Below, piece by piece: positions 53,491 to 62,114 of a stretch of DNA of 64,000 bases. Position numbers and translations under genes: made by a program. The stretch is from positions 1 through 64,000 of the forward strand of contig DATMSB010000114.1 of the NCBI GenBank assembly GCA_035565615.1, read 5' to 3'. Position 1 is the first letter of the stretch. The number at the start of each line of letters is the position of its first letter. The notes beneath the pieces are model-generated. The model was not told the origin of the DNA. It saw only the letters and a program-made list of their open reading frames with translations, and searched no databases. This DNA is from Vulgatibacter sp035565615. Lineage in GTDB: Bacteria; Myxococcota; Myxococcia; Myxococcales; Vulgatibacteraceae.

Positions 53491-54481
53491 CTACGCCGCG
53501 AGCCGCGCCGACGGATCCTCCGCGAGGCGATCGCCGTCGCGCGGAGGCTCGATCCACGCCAGGCCGGCCGACGCCGAGGAGGAGCGGGTAGAGGGGCAGG
53601 AGCAGCCGGACCTCGTGCCAGACGCCGAAGACGCCGATGGCCCCCAGGTAGGGGATGCCCAGGAGCGACGCCCGGCGGAGGAAGGCCGGCGCCCGCCCGG
53701 CACCGCGGAAGGCGAAGAGCCACCATCCTCCCAGCAGCACCGCCCACAGGCCGATCGCCTTCGAGAAGGTCTTCGCGCTCCCCGAGAGGATCTCGCCGAG
53801 CGGCTGAAAGTGGGCGGCCCATCCCAGGCCGAGCCGCAGGCCCACGAGGATGGCGGCGCTCCCCGCCAGGGTGGTCGCGCCGAGCGCGAGGAGGCGCCTG
53901 CGCTCCGACGTCGAGGCCGCGCCTTTGGGCAGGGCGTCGAGGAAGGGGAGGAGGCCCAGGAGCACGCCGGTCTCCCGATTCAGCGACGCGGCCGCGACCA
54001 CGGCCGCGAACCACGCGAGCCGGCGATCGTGGAGGAGCCGGAGTGCGACGGCGACCAGCGCCGCCTCGGGCTGGGGTCCAGGGCTGGTACCAGTGATCCC
54101 GGAAGGTGAGACCGCGAGGGCCGCCGCACCGAAGAGGGTGGCGACGAGCGACGCCTCCAGCGAGTACCAGCGGCGCAGGAGCGAGAGCAGCGCGGCGAGG
54201 AAGCCGACGAAGCCCGCGATCTCGAGGATCGCGTGGGAGGCGTCGAAGGCGGAGCGGGCGGTGGAGAAGGGCGCGAGGATCGCCTGCAGGCCCGCGGAGA
54301 GCGCCGGCACCAGGATCCGGTAGCGGTAGGGCGAGGGGACGTCGCCGCGGAGGGGGGCGTCCTGGAACTCCATCTGCGCCGCGGTGTTCGGCGCGTCGAT
54401 CACCGTGTGATAGGTCTGGGCGACCGCGAGCCCCGCGGACACGACGAGGATCCAGGCGTGGCGAGGCGCGATCCGAGCCAT
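53491..54481 (-). CDS. Hypothetical polytopic membrane protein, probable frameshift near the 3' end
   Basis: The first about 305 residues, from MARIAPRHAWILVV, form a protein with about eight membrane helices, a first periplasmic loop (TYHTVIDAPNTAAQMEFQD and on to SPYRYRILVP) and a Gly-rich helical core, up to VRLLLPLYPLLLGV. The original frame then becomes low-complexity Arg/Gly/Pro-rich sequence that runs antisense through 330 bases of kdsA to 53087. A one-base shift near 53560-53580 gives instead LAWIEPPRDGDRLAEDP and a stop at 53491, just after the last helix. I therefore annotate the shorter gene with a frameshift, whether real or a sequencing error. Function unknown; the layout resembles EPS or O-antigen membrane glycosyltransferases. 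GAGG precedes the ATG. Confidence 0.55.
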
Positions 54482-54512
54482 CGCGAACCTCTGCCGGCGC
54501 CCCGATCCGGGT

Positions 54513-55613
54513 TCAACCGGGTCGGCGCAGCTCGCGGAAGACCGCGGCGATGCGCTCGCCGGCCTTGCCGTCCCAGAGCGGCGGGATCCGGCCCTGCTTG
54601 CCGCCGCCCCCGAGCACCTCGTGGGCGGCGGCGAGGATCCGCTTGGGATCCACCCCCACCACGGTGTTGGTGCCCTCGGTGACGGTGACCGGCCGCTCCG
54701 TGTTCTCGCGGAGGGTGAGGCAGGGGACGCCGAGGGCCGTCGTCTCCTCCTGCAGGCCGCCGGAGTCGGTGAGGACCAGGAGCGCCTGCGAGGTGAGGCC
54801 GAGGAACTCGAGGTAGCCGAGGGGCTCGCAGACGTGGAGCGCCTGCATGTCGGCGACCCGATCGGCGAAGCCCAGCGAGTCGATGCGGGCGCGGGTGCGG
54901 GGGTGCACCGGGAAGACCACGGGGATCTTGCGCTGGATTTCCCGGACGGCGCCGAGCAGCCCGTCCAGCACCTCGGGATCGTCCACGTTGGAGGGGCGGT
55001 GCAGGGTGAGCACGGCGTAGCCGCCCGGGGAGAGGCCGAGGTTCTGGGGCGCGCCGGTGGCCTTGGCCCTGGGCAGGTGGGCGAGCAGCGAGTCGATCAT
55101 CACGTTGCCCACGAAGCGGATCCGCTCGGGGGGCGTCCCCTCCCGCAGGAGGTTTTCGTCGCCGTCCCGCGACGGCGTCAGCAGCGGATCGCAGATGCGG
55201 TCGGTGAGAACGCGGTTCACCTCCTCCGGCATGCGCATGTCGCCGGAGCGCAGGCCCGCCTCCACGTGGGCGCAGCGGATCCCCAGCTTGGCGGCCACCA
55301 GCGCGGCGGCGATGGTGGAGTTGACGTCGCCCGCGACCACGACCAGATCCGGCTCCTCTTCGAGGCAGATCTTCTCGAAGCCGATCATCACCTTGGCGGT
55401 CTGCTCGGCGTGGGAGCCCGAGCCCACCCCAAGGAAGATGTCGGGGCGGGGCATGCCCAGATCGGTGAAGAACACGTCCGACATCGAGGCGTCGTAGTGC
55501 TGCCCCGTATGGACGAGCCGATGCTCGGCGAAGCCCGCCCGATCCACCGCCTGGAGGATCGGGGCGATCTTCATGAAGTTGGGCCTGGCGCCGACCACGT
55601 GCACGATCTTCAT
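54513..55613 (-). CDS. wecB: UDP-N-acetylglucosamine 2-epimerase (non-hydrolysing)
   Basis: A 366-residue enzyme that interconverts UDP-GlcNAc and UDP-ManNAc, giving ManNAc for polysaccharide. The family pattern is complete: MKIVHVVGARPNFMKIAPI at the start, HTGQHYD, VAGDVNSTIA, AHVEAGLRSGD, VLTLHRPSNVD, HPRTRA, LTDSGGLQEETTALGVP and RENTERPVT. The length is typical. It could supply ManNAc or ManNAcA to the EPS or to O-antigen. It ends 31 bp before the membrane protein gene on the same strand, so these two may be co-transcribed. It is divergent from kdsB with a 53-bp gap. Confidence 0.92.
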   Translation of the reverse strand: MKIVHVVGARPNFMKIAPILQAVDRAGFAEHRLVHTGQHYDASMSDVFFTDLGMPRPDIFLGVGSGSHAEQTAKVMIGFEKICLEEEPDLVVVAGDVNSTIAAALVAAKLGIRCAHVEAGLRSGDMRMPEEVNRVLTDRICDPLLTPSRDGDENLLREGTPPERIRFVGNVMIDSLLAHLPRAKATGAPQNLGLSPGGYAVLTLHRPSNVDDPEVLDGLLGAVREIQRKIPVVFPVHPRTRARIDSLGFADRVADMQALHVCEPLGYLEFLGLTSQALLVLTDSGGLQEETTALGVPCLTLRENTERPVTVTEGTNTVVGVDPKRILAAAHEVLGGGGKQGRIPPLWDGKAGERIAAVFRELRRPG

Positions 55614-55666
55614 GCAGGCAACCTACCGATGGAGTGGCGGACCGGCAACGTGCTAAGTCGGCTGAC

Positions 55667-56386
55667 ATGCGCACTGCCGTCGTGATCCCCGCACGCTTCG
55701 CCAGCGAGAGGCTCCCGGGGAAGCCCCTCGCCGATCTCCACGGGAAGCCGATGATCGTGCGGGTGCTGGAGCGGGCCCGCGCCGCACGCGGGGTGGACGC
55801 GGTGGTGGTGGCCACCGACGACGAGCGCATCGCCGCGGCGGTGCGCGAGGCGGGCGGCCAGGTGGTGATGACCCCTCCGGACTGCCCCTCCGGCTCCGAT
55901 CGCTGCGCCCACGCGGCGAGGCAGCTCGGGGACCTCGACCTGGTGGTGAACGTGCAAGGAGACGAGCCGCTCCTGGATCCCGCCGCGATCGAGGAGCTCG
56001 TCGGCGCCTTTTCGGATCCCGCGGTGGAGATGGCGACGCTGGCGCGCCCGCTCGAGGCGGGGGAGGCGGAGAACCCCAACGTGGTGAAGGTGGTGCGCGA
56101 CCTGCGGGGGGACGCCCTCTACTTCTCCCGGGCGGCGATCCCCTACCGCCGCGGCGACGATGCCGCCGCCAGGGCCCACGTGGGGATTTACGCCTTCCGG
56201 GCCGCCTTCCTGCAGGCCTTTACCCGGCTCGCGCCCACGCCGCTCGAGCGCACCGAGCGCCTCGAGCAGCTCAGGGCGCTGGAGCACGGGCACGCCATCC
56301 GCGTGCTCGACACGGCCTACCACTCGCTGGGCGTGGACACGCCCGAGGATCTCGAGCGGGTGAGGGCGCTCCTCGCCGCCGGCTGA
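55667..56386 (+). CDS. kdsB: CMP-Kdo synthetase
   Basis: A 239-residue cytidylyltransferase that activates Kdo with CTP before it is added to lipid A. It begins MRTAVVIPARFASERLPGKPL, the classical CTP-binding N-terminus, and continues with GKPMIVRVLERA, VVVATDD, NVQGDEPL (catalytic Asp), and PYRR and HVGIYAFR motifs. The frame is open for 11 codons more upstream, but this ATG fits the family. It acts with KdsA and KdsC, both encoded within 8 kb. Confidence 0.95.
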   Translation: MRTAVVIPARFASERLPGKPLADLHGKPMIVRVLERARAARGVDAVVVATDDERIAAAVREAGGQVVMTPPDCPSGSDRCAHAARQLGDLDLVVNVQGDEPLLDPAAIEELVGAFSDPAVEMATLARPLEAGEAENPNVVKVVRDLRGDALYFSRAAIPYRRGDDAAARAHVGIYAFRAAFLQAFTRLAPTPLERTERLEQLRALEHGHAIRVLDTAYHSLGVDTPEDLERVRALLAAG

Positions 56387-56402
56387 TCGCCGGGGCCGGC
56401 GA
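56387..56402. terminator. Hairpin after kdsB
   Basis: TCGCCGG-GG-CCGGCGA is a perfect inverted repeat starting one base after the kdsB stop, in a 48-bp convergent gap with the epimerase gene. It forms a short GC-rich stem-loop. No T run follows; termination is inferred from position. Confidence 0.35.
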
Positions 56403-56434
56403 AGCGATCGTTCAGAGGCGACGACCCGCTGGCC

Positions 56435-57376
56435 TCACGCCTCTCGCAGCCACTCCGCGAAGCGGCGCAGGCCCTCCGGGAACGGCGTGCGCGGCAGCTC
56501 GCCCAGGAGCGAGGTGGCCCGCGCCATGCTCGCCCAGGTCTGCGGCACGTCGCCGGGCTGGTCGGGGTGCCGCTCGATGCGGGCCTTCACGCCGAGGGTC
56601 TCCTCGAGCAGCGCCACCAGCTCGGAGAGGGTGATGGTGCGGTCGTTGCCGAGGTTGATCACCTCGTACGCGCTGCGGTCGTAGCGGATGGACCGCACGA
56701 TCCCCTCGACGATGTCGTCGACGAAGCTGTAGTCGCGGCGGCTGGAGCCGTCGCCGTACACGGGGATCGGCCGCCCCTCCCGCATCAGCCGCGCGAACTT
56801 GTGGATGGCGAGGTCGGGGCGCTGCCGGGGCCCGTACACGGTGAAGAAGCGCAGGGCCACGAAGCGGATCCCGTGGAGGTGGCTGTAGACGTGGCCGAGG
56901 AGCTCGCCGCTCACCTTGGTGCTGGCGTAGGGGCTGATCGGGAGGAGCACGTGATCGTCCTCCCGCCAGGGGACGTCCGGGTTGATGCCGTAGACGCTGC
57001 TGGACGAGGCGAAGACGAACTGGCGCACGCCCCGCTCGCGGGCGAGCTCGAGGACGTTCTGGGAGCCGCGGACGTTGACCTCCTGGTAGCCGACGGGATC
57101 GGCGATGGAGGGGCGCACGCCCGCGCGGGCGGCGAGGTGGACGATGACGTCGACGCCACCGGGCAGGCGGCGGAGCGCCTCCATGTCGCGGATGTCCGCC
57201 TCCACCAGTGCGTATCGATCGTGGCCGAGGTGCGGCGCGACGTTCCGCCGCTTGATGGCCGGGTCGTAGAACGGGTCGAAGTCGTCGACCGCCGTGACCC
57301 GCTCGCCGTCTGCGAGGAGCCTGTCGACGAGGTGGCTGCCGATGAAGCCGGCGCCGCCGGTCACGAGCACGTGCAT
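56435..57376 (-). CDS. NAD-dependent sugar-nucleotide epimerase (UDP-glucuronate 4-epimerase-like)
   Basis: A 313-residue short-chain dehydrogenase/reductase. It has the NAD-binding GGAGFIGSHL, ASSSSVYG and the catalytic YASTK, followed by RFFTVYGPRQRPD and DIVEGIV. The pattern around DFDPFYDPAIKRRN and the ARAGVRPSI loop is close to UDP-glucuronate/galacturonate 4-epimerases. Its neighbour ugd makes UDP-glucuronate, the likely substrate, so the pair would supply uronic acids, which would also be the natural targets for the EPS amidotransferase at 31101. It is divergent from ugd with a 124-bp gap that should hold both promoters. Confidence 0.88.
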   Translation of the reverse strand: MHVLVTGGAGFIGSHLVDRLLADGERVTAVDDFDPFYDPAIKRRNVAPHLGHDRYALVEADIRDMEALRRLPGGVDVIVHLAARAGVRPSIADPVGYQEVNVRGSQNVLELARERGVRQFVFASSSSVYGINPDVPWREDDHVLLPISPYASTKVSGELLGHVYSHLHGIRFVALRFFTVYGPRQRPDLAIHKFARLMREGRPIPVYGDGSSRRDYSFVDDIVEGIVRSIRYDRSAYEVINLGNDRTITLSELVALLEETLGVKARIERHPDQPGDVPQTWASMARATSLLGELPRTPFPEGLRRFAEWLREA

Positions 57377-57500
57377 CGCGTCTCTTCCTTCTCGGTGGGC
57401 ATCTCCGGGGGATGCTTCGTGGGGCCCGGTGCCATGCCTATGCGAATTGACAGGTCTTCACCACTCTCGGATAACCGCCCAGGCCGAAAGGAACCTTCGC

Positions 57501-58820
57501 ATGAGAGTGGCAGTCATCGGAACCGGCTATGTGGGCCTCGTGGCGGGGACCTGCTTCGCCGACAGCGGCAACGACGTCATCTGCGTCGACGTGGACGAGG
57601 CGAAGATCGAGGCGCTGCAGCGCGGCGTGGTGCCCATCTACGAGCCGGGGCTCGAGGAGCTGATCGCCCGCAGCGTGGGGGCGGGGCGGCTCTCGTTCAC
57701 CACGGATCTGGCCTCCGCCGTGAAGGACGCCGAGGTGGTCTTCATCGCGGTGGGGACCCCGCAGGGCGAGGACGGCTCCGCGGACCTCCAGTACGTGCTG
57801 GCGGCCGCCCGGTCGATCGGCCGCAACCTCGGCGACCACTACACCGTCATCGTCGACAAGAGCACCGTGCCGGTGGGAACCTCCCGCAAGGTCGCCGCCG
57901 AGATCCGCGAGGTGGCGCCGGACAAGGACTTCGACGTGGTGTCGAACCCGGAGTTCATGAAGGAGGGCGCCGCCATCGAGGACTTCCTCTCGCCGGACCG
58001 GGTGGTGATCGGCTCCGACAGCGAGCGGGCCCGGGCGATCATGGGGGAGCTGTACGCCCCGTTCTCGCGGCGGTCGAACCGGATCCTCTACATGGATCCC
58101 GAGTCGGCGGAGCTGACGAAGTACGCGTCGAACGCGATGCTGGCCACCCGCATCTCGTTCATGAACGAGCTGGCCGGCCTCTGCGAGAAGGTGGGGGCGG
58201 ACGTCGACCACGTGCGCCTGGGCATGGGCACCGACAGCCGCATCGGTCTGTCGTTCCTCTTCCCGGGGCCCGGGTTCGGCGGCTCCTGCTTCCCCAAGGA
58301 CATCCGCGCCCTCCACTCCACCGCCCGGGAGAACGGCCTCGAGTTCGCGCTGCTCGCCTCGGTGGATCGGGTGAACGAGCTGCAGAAGCAGGTGCTGCTC
58401 AAGAAGGCGCTCAAGTATTTCGGCGGGGACCTCGCCGGAAAGCGCTTCGGCGTCTGGGGGCTCGCCTTCAAGCCGAAGACGGACGACTTGCGCGAGTCCC
58501 CGTCGATCCCGCTGATCGAGGGCCTCCTCGGCAAGGGCGCCCGGGTGGCCGCCCACGATCCGGTGGCCCACGTGACCGCCCGGCGCGTGTTCGGCGACCG
58601 CATCGGCTACGCCGACACGCCGTACGGCGCCGCCGAGGGGGCGGACGCCCTCTTCATCGTCACCGAGTGGAACGAGTTCCGCCGGCCGGACTTCGATCGC
58701 CTCAAGGCGTCGATGGCGGCGCCGGTGATCTTCGACGGCCGCAACGTCTTCGATCCGGTCCGGATGAAGAAGCGGGGCTTCACCTACTTCGGGATCGGCC
58801 GGGGCGCCGTCGTCGGCTGA
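57501..58820 (+). CDS. ugd: UDP-glucose 6-dehydrogenase
   Basis: A 439-residue enzyme that oxidises UDP-glucose to UDP-glucuronate with two NAD+. The N-terminal Rossmann motif GTGYVGLVAGTCFADSG, the STVPVGTS and NPEFMKEGAA motifs, and the catalytic Cys in FGGSCFPKD (near 262) are intact, as is WGLAFKPKTDD in the C-terminal domain. The ATG at 57501 has AAGGA eight bases upstream; the longer frame upstream is non-coding. The product supports the adjacent 4-epimerase and uronic acids in EPS or LPS. Confidence 0.95.
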   Translation: MRVAVIGTGYVGLVAGTCFADSGNDVICVDVDEAKIEALQRGVVPIYEPGLEELIARSVGAGRLSFTTDLASAVKDAEVVFIAVGTPQGEDGSADLQYVLAAARSIGRNLGDHYTVIVDKSTVPVGTSRKVAAEIREVAPDKDFDVVSNPEFMKEGAAIEDFLSPDRVVIGSDSERARAIMGELYAPFSRRSNRILYMDPESAELTKYASNAMLATRISFMNELAGLCEKVGADVDHVRLGMGTDSRIGLSFLFPGPGFGGSCFPKDIRALHSTARENGLEFALLASVDRVNELQKQVLLKKALKYFGGDLAGKRFGVWGLAFKPKTDDLRESPSIPLIEGLLGKGARVAAHDPVAHVTARRVFGDRIGYADTPYGAAEGADALFIVTEWNEFRRPDFDRLKASMAAPVIFDGRNVFDPVRMKKRGFTYFGIGRGAVVG

Positions 58821-58922
58821 AACCTCCGCGGCAGGCGGGAGCTCCGCGCGCGGGCGCCGCCGTCGGTCGAGAGCGGGCGACCGGCGCGCGGTTCGCGCAG
58901 CCGGCCGCCTCTCGAACCCGCC

Positions 58923-59861
58923 TTACTGGTAGGTCGCCACCACGATCGACACGAAGGTGGGCCCGCACGGGCCGTTCGAGTTGAAGTACATCTTCGTGCC
59001 CGAGTGGCGGATGTGCCAGTTGTCCACGAAGCGATCGTGGCCGGACTTCAGCGGCCCGCTGATCTCGATCTCCGGATCGAAGGGTCCGAACAGCGGGGAG
59101 TCGAGGGCGTAGATCTGCACCTCGTCGAAGGCCCTGCCGCAGCTCTGCCGATCCCGCTGCTTGTACCAGCACTGGGGGACGAACCCGAGGGTGGGGCCGC
59201 CGAACGGCAGCGCGGTGAGCTCGGCGCTGCCGGGCGGATGGTCGGAGTACGACCGGTACAGCGCGGCGGCGTTGCCGCCGGTGTCGAGGACGGTCCAGTC
59301 CCCCTCCTGGTAGAGCTCGACCTCCCGGAGGAGCTCCAGCGTCTCGTCGATCTTCACCGTGAAGCGGACGTGGATCCACTGCTGCTCCTCGTCGACGTCG
59401 TCGCAGAGGTACTTGGGCTTCTCGCCCGGATCGCCGATGTCGGGATTCGGATCGCGCCCCGGGTTCTCCGGATCCAGGACGGGCTCGTGTCGGCAGACGC
59501 CGACCAGGTCGTCCTCGAGCTTGTAGATCCAGCCCTCGAACCTGCTGTCGGTGCCCCACTCCGGGTCGGAGACGCCGGCGAACATCTCGGCGTTCGCCAG
59601 GACGCCGGACGTGCGCGAGCGGTCCTCGAGCTCGCACTCGTCGCCCTCGAACTCCCAGCCACCACCGCCGTCGCCGCCGGTGCCACCGGTGCCGCCGCTG
59701 CCGCCGCTGCCGCCGGTCCCACCGTCGCCGCCCGCTCCTCCGGTGGAGGGGCCGCTGCCGCCGGAGCCGCCGCCGCCGTCGTCGTCCGAGGAGCAGGCCG
59801 AGGCCAGGGCGACGAGGGACACGGCGAGCGCCGCCGCCATGAGAATTCGGTTCAGTCGCAT
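58923..59861 (-). CDS. Hypothetical lipoprotein with a Gly-rich linker
   Basis: A 312-residue lipoprotein with lipobox ALASAC, then an acidic patch (SSDDDGG) and a Gly/Ser/Thr-rich low-complexity linker of about 40 residues. The mature domain has several Cys (for example ECELEDRS, GVCRHEP, QCWYKQRDRQSCGR, GPCGPT) and ends with TYQ. No named family. The linker is of the same type as in the beta-helix lipoprotein at 39334, a trait of myxobacterial surface lipoproteins that lifts a domain off the membrane. AAGGA precedes the ATG. Confidence 0.7.
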   Translation of the reverse strand: MRLNRILMAAALAVSLVALASACSSDDDGGGGSGGSGPSTGGAGGDGGTGGSGGSGGTGGTGGDGGGGWEFEGDECELEDRSRTSGVLANAEMFAGVSDPEWGTDSRFEGWIYKLEDDLVGVCRHEPVLDPENPGRDPNPDIGDPGEKPKYLCDDVDEEQQWIHVRFTVKIDETLELLREVELYQEGDWTVLDTGGNAAALYRSYSDHPPGSAELTALPFGGPTLGFVPQCWYKQRDRQSCGRAFDEVQIYALDSPLFGPFDPEIEISGPLKSGHDRFVDNWHIRHSGTKMYFNSNGPCGPTFVSIVVATYQ

Positions 59862-59964
59862 GTCCGCTGCATCCTTTGCTGGGGATTCGTCCCTTTCTAC
59901 ACCAGCCGTCGCCGCTGCCCAAGGGGGCCGGCGTCTGGTAAGAGACGGCCCGGAGGCGGAGGCG

Positions 59965-60513
59965 ATGTCGATCTCGGAAGAAGTGGCGAGGCGCGCCCGC
60001 GCGGTGAGGCTCCTGGTCCTCGACGTGGACGGCGTCCTCACCGACGGATCCCTGTATTACGGACCCCAGGGCGAGGAGCTGAAGCGCTTCGACGTCAAGG
60101 ACGGGCACGGGATCGTGCTCTGGCGCGAGCTGGGGAACCCCACCGCGATCCTCACCGCGCGCAGCTCCGCGATCGTCGCCACCCGGGCCGCCGAACTGGG
60201 GATCCGCCACGTGCTGCAGGGGCAGCGCGACAAGGGCAGGGGCTTCGACAGGCTGCTCGAGCAGGCCGGCGTGCGGGCCGAGGAGGTCGCGTACATCGGC
60301 GACGACATCAACGACGTCCCCGTCCTGCGCCGGGCGGGCTTCGCCGCCACCCCGGCCGACGGCGTGCCGGAGGTGCGCGAATACGTGCACTACGTGTGCA
60401 AGGCGGGAGGCGGGAGGGGCGCGATCCGCGAGGTCTGCGAGCTGCTGATCCGGGCGCAGGGGCGGTGGGACGAGGCGACGGCGAGGTTCTTCGCCGAGCG
60501 GGCGGGGGCTTGA
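59965..60513 (+). CDS. kdsC: 3-deoxy-D-manno-octulosonate 8-phosphate phosphatase
   Basis: A 182-residue HAD-family phosphatase that hydrolyses Kdo 8-phosphate to Kdo. The HAD nucleophile motif is LLVLDVDGVLTDG; motif II is TARSS; motif III/IV are KGRGF and YIGDDINDVPVL. The C-terminal part RGAIREVCELLI is typical of KdsC. Length matches the cap-less tetrameric type. The GGAGG upstream supports the ATG. The stop overlaps the acyltransferase start (TTGA), so kdsC heads an operon that runs to rpoN. Confidence 0.94.
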   Translation: MSISEEVARRARAVRLLVLDVDGVLTDGSLYYGPQGEELKRFDVKDGHGIVLWRELGNPTAILTARSSAIVATRAAELGIRHVLQGQRDKGRGFDRLLEQAGVRAEEVAYIGDDINDVPVLRRAGFAATPADGVPEVREYVHYVCKAGGGRGAIREVCELLIRAQGRWDEATARFFAERAGA

Positions 60514-61457
60514 GCAGATCGGCCGCGCCGCCGCTGCGCAAGCGGGTGAAGCGCGCGGTGCGCACCTGGCTCGTGCGCGCCCTGCTCCTGGTCCTGCGGC
60601 TCCTGCCGCTGCGCCTCGCCCTCGCGCTGGGGCGCGCCGGCGGCGGGATGGCGTACCGGATCCTGGGCGGCCAGCGGCGGCTGGCGCTGGAGCACCTGGC
60701 CATCGCGTTCCCGGACCTGCCCGAGGCCGAGCGGGAGCGGATCGCACGGGAGAGCTTCCGCTCCCTGGGTGAGCTGGCGATGGAGGTGGCGCAGATCCGA
60801 AAGCTCGACCGGCGGATCGATCGCTACGTGGAACTCGGCCCCGAGGCGGCGGCGGTGCTCGACGGCGCGCGCCGCGGAAACGGCGTGGTGGCGGTGACCG
60901 GCCACATCGGCAACTGGGAGCTCCTCTTCCGCCGGATCGTGAGGAGCGGGCGGCCGGCGTACGCGGTGGGGGCGGAGCTCTCCCACGGCGGCCTGACGGC
61001 GATCGTGGAGCGGATCCGCGGCCCCGGCCTCACCATCTGGCGGGGCGCCCCGGGCTCGTCCCGCAAGCTCCTCCGCGCGTTCCGAGAGGACGCCTACCTG
61101 GCGATGCTCATCGACCAGGACACCAAGGTGCAGGGGGTTTTCGTGCCGTTCTTCGGCCGGCTGGCCCACACGCCCCGGGCCGCGGCGGATCTGGCCCGGC
61201 GCACGGGGGCCGGGGTGGTGACGGTGTTCATCCACCGGAAGGCCGAGGGCGGCCACCGGATCACCGCCAGGCGGATCGATTGGGAGCCGACCGAGGATGC
61301 GGACGCCGACGCGATCGCGCTCACGGCGGAGATGACGGCGGCGATCGAGGCCGAGATCCGCGCGGTGCCCCACGAGTGGGTGTGGATGCACCGCCGCTGG
61401 AAGACCCGGCCGGAGGCGACGGATCAGAATGGCGCCTCATCTCGCGTGGTTGCTTAG
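60510..61457 (+). CDS. Lipid A acyltransferase (LpxL/HtrB family)
   Basis: A 315-residue inner-membrane enzyme of the lysophospholipid acyltransferase superfamily. It adds a secondary acyl chain to lipid A. A membrane helix (VRALLLVLRLLPLRLALALG) is followed by the catalytic HxxxxE motif in TGHIGNWELL and by DQDTKVQGVFVPFFG and PHEWVWMHRRWKTRP, all diagnostic of LpxL/HtrB proteins. It starts at a TTG that overlaps the kdsC stop. Which chain it adds (LpxL or LpxM) cannot be told. Confidence 0.9.
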   Translation: MSRSAAPPLRKRVKRAVRTWLVRALLLVLRLLPLRLALALGRAGGGMAYRILGGQRRLALEHLAIAFPDLPEAERERIARESFRSLGELAMEVAQIRKLDRRIDRYVELGPEAAAVLDGARRGNGVVAVTGHIGNWELLFRRIVRSGRPAYAVGAELSHGGLTAIVERIRGPGLTIWRGAPGSSRKLLRAFREDAYLAMLIDQDTKVQGVFVPFFGRLAHTPRAAADLARRTGAGVVTVFIHRKAEGGHRITARRIDWEPTEDADADAIALTAEMTAAIEAEIRAVPHEWVWMHRRWKTRPEATDQNGASSRVVA

Positions 61458-61526
61458 CAAGGACCATGCCCCGCCCTCGATGTGTTCTTTACCGGGGAGG
61501 GGCCGGATGCTACGGTTTGGCCACGC

Positions 61527-62114
61527 ATGTCGCCTGGAACAACTGAAATTCGGCGGTTTTTCGGGGCCGGCGCCGGGGTTGGCGCGGGTCTTGCGTCGGC
61601 GCTCGCGCTCGGGGCCTGCAGCCCTCCGTCCGGGCCGACGAGCCCCCCGCCGCCCGCCATCGTCCTCACCGACGTGACCCTGCGCCACTACCCGATGGAG
61701 GGGACGCCGCGCGTCGCCCATGCCGCGGAGGTGACCTTCGATCGGGAGACGGCCGAGCTCCACGCCGAGACGATCACCGCCCGGGTCCCGCCGTCGCCGG
61801 GGGTGAGGCGGGGCGGGGCGACGCTGACGGCTCCCTCGGGAGCGGGGGACGTCCATGGCAAGCGGGCGGAGGCCTTCGGCCGGATCGTGGTCGAGACCGG
61901 GGCGGGCGACAGGGCCGAGACGGAGGGCGCGGTCTGGGACGCGGAGGCCGATCTGCTCACGGGGGAGGCGCCCCTGCAGGTGAGCGGTCCCGGGTACTCG
62001 ATCGACGGCCGCTCGTTCCGGCTCCACGTGGGCGAGCAGCGCCTCGAGCTAGGGGGAGGGGTGGAGGCCCACACCCGCGCCACCCCGGACACCCGGCTGC
62101 GGGAGGCGGAGTGA
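61527..62114 (+). CDS. lptC: LptC-like LPS export protein
   Basis: A 195-residue protein with an N-terminal signal that ends in LGACS, hence possibly a lipoprotein rather than the single-helix anchor of E. coli LptC. The OstA/LptC-like beta-jellyroll is seen in the repeated strands IVLTDVTLRHY, HAAEVTFDRETAELHAETITAR and GVEAHTRATPDTRLREAE. It would pass LPS from LptBFG to LptA in the periplasm. No strong ribosome binding site precedes the ATG. It lies 69 bases downstream of the acyltransferase and its stop overlaps the lptA start. Confidence 0.8.
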   Translation: MSPGTTEIRRFFGAGAGVGAGLASALALGACSPPSGPTSPPPPAIVLTDVTLRHYPMEGTPRVAHAAEVTFDRETAELHAETITARVPPSPGVRRGGATLTAPSGAGDVHGKRAEAFGRIVVETGAGDRAETEGAVWDAEADLLTGEAPLQVSGPGYSIDGRSFRLHVGEQRLELGGGVEAHTRATPDTRLREAE

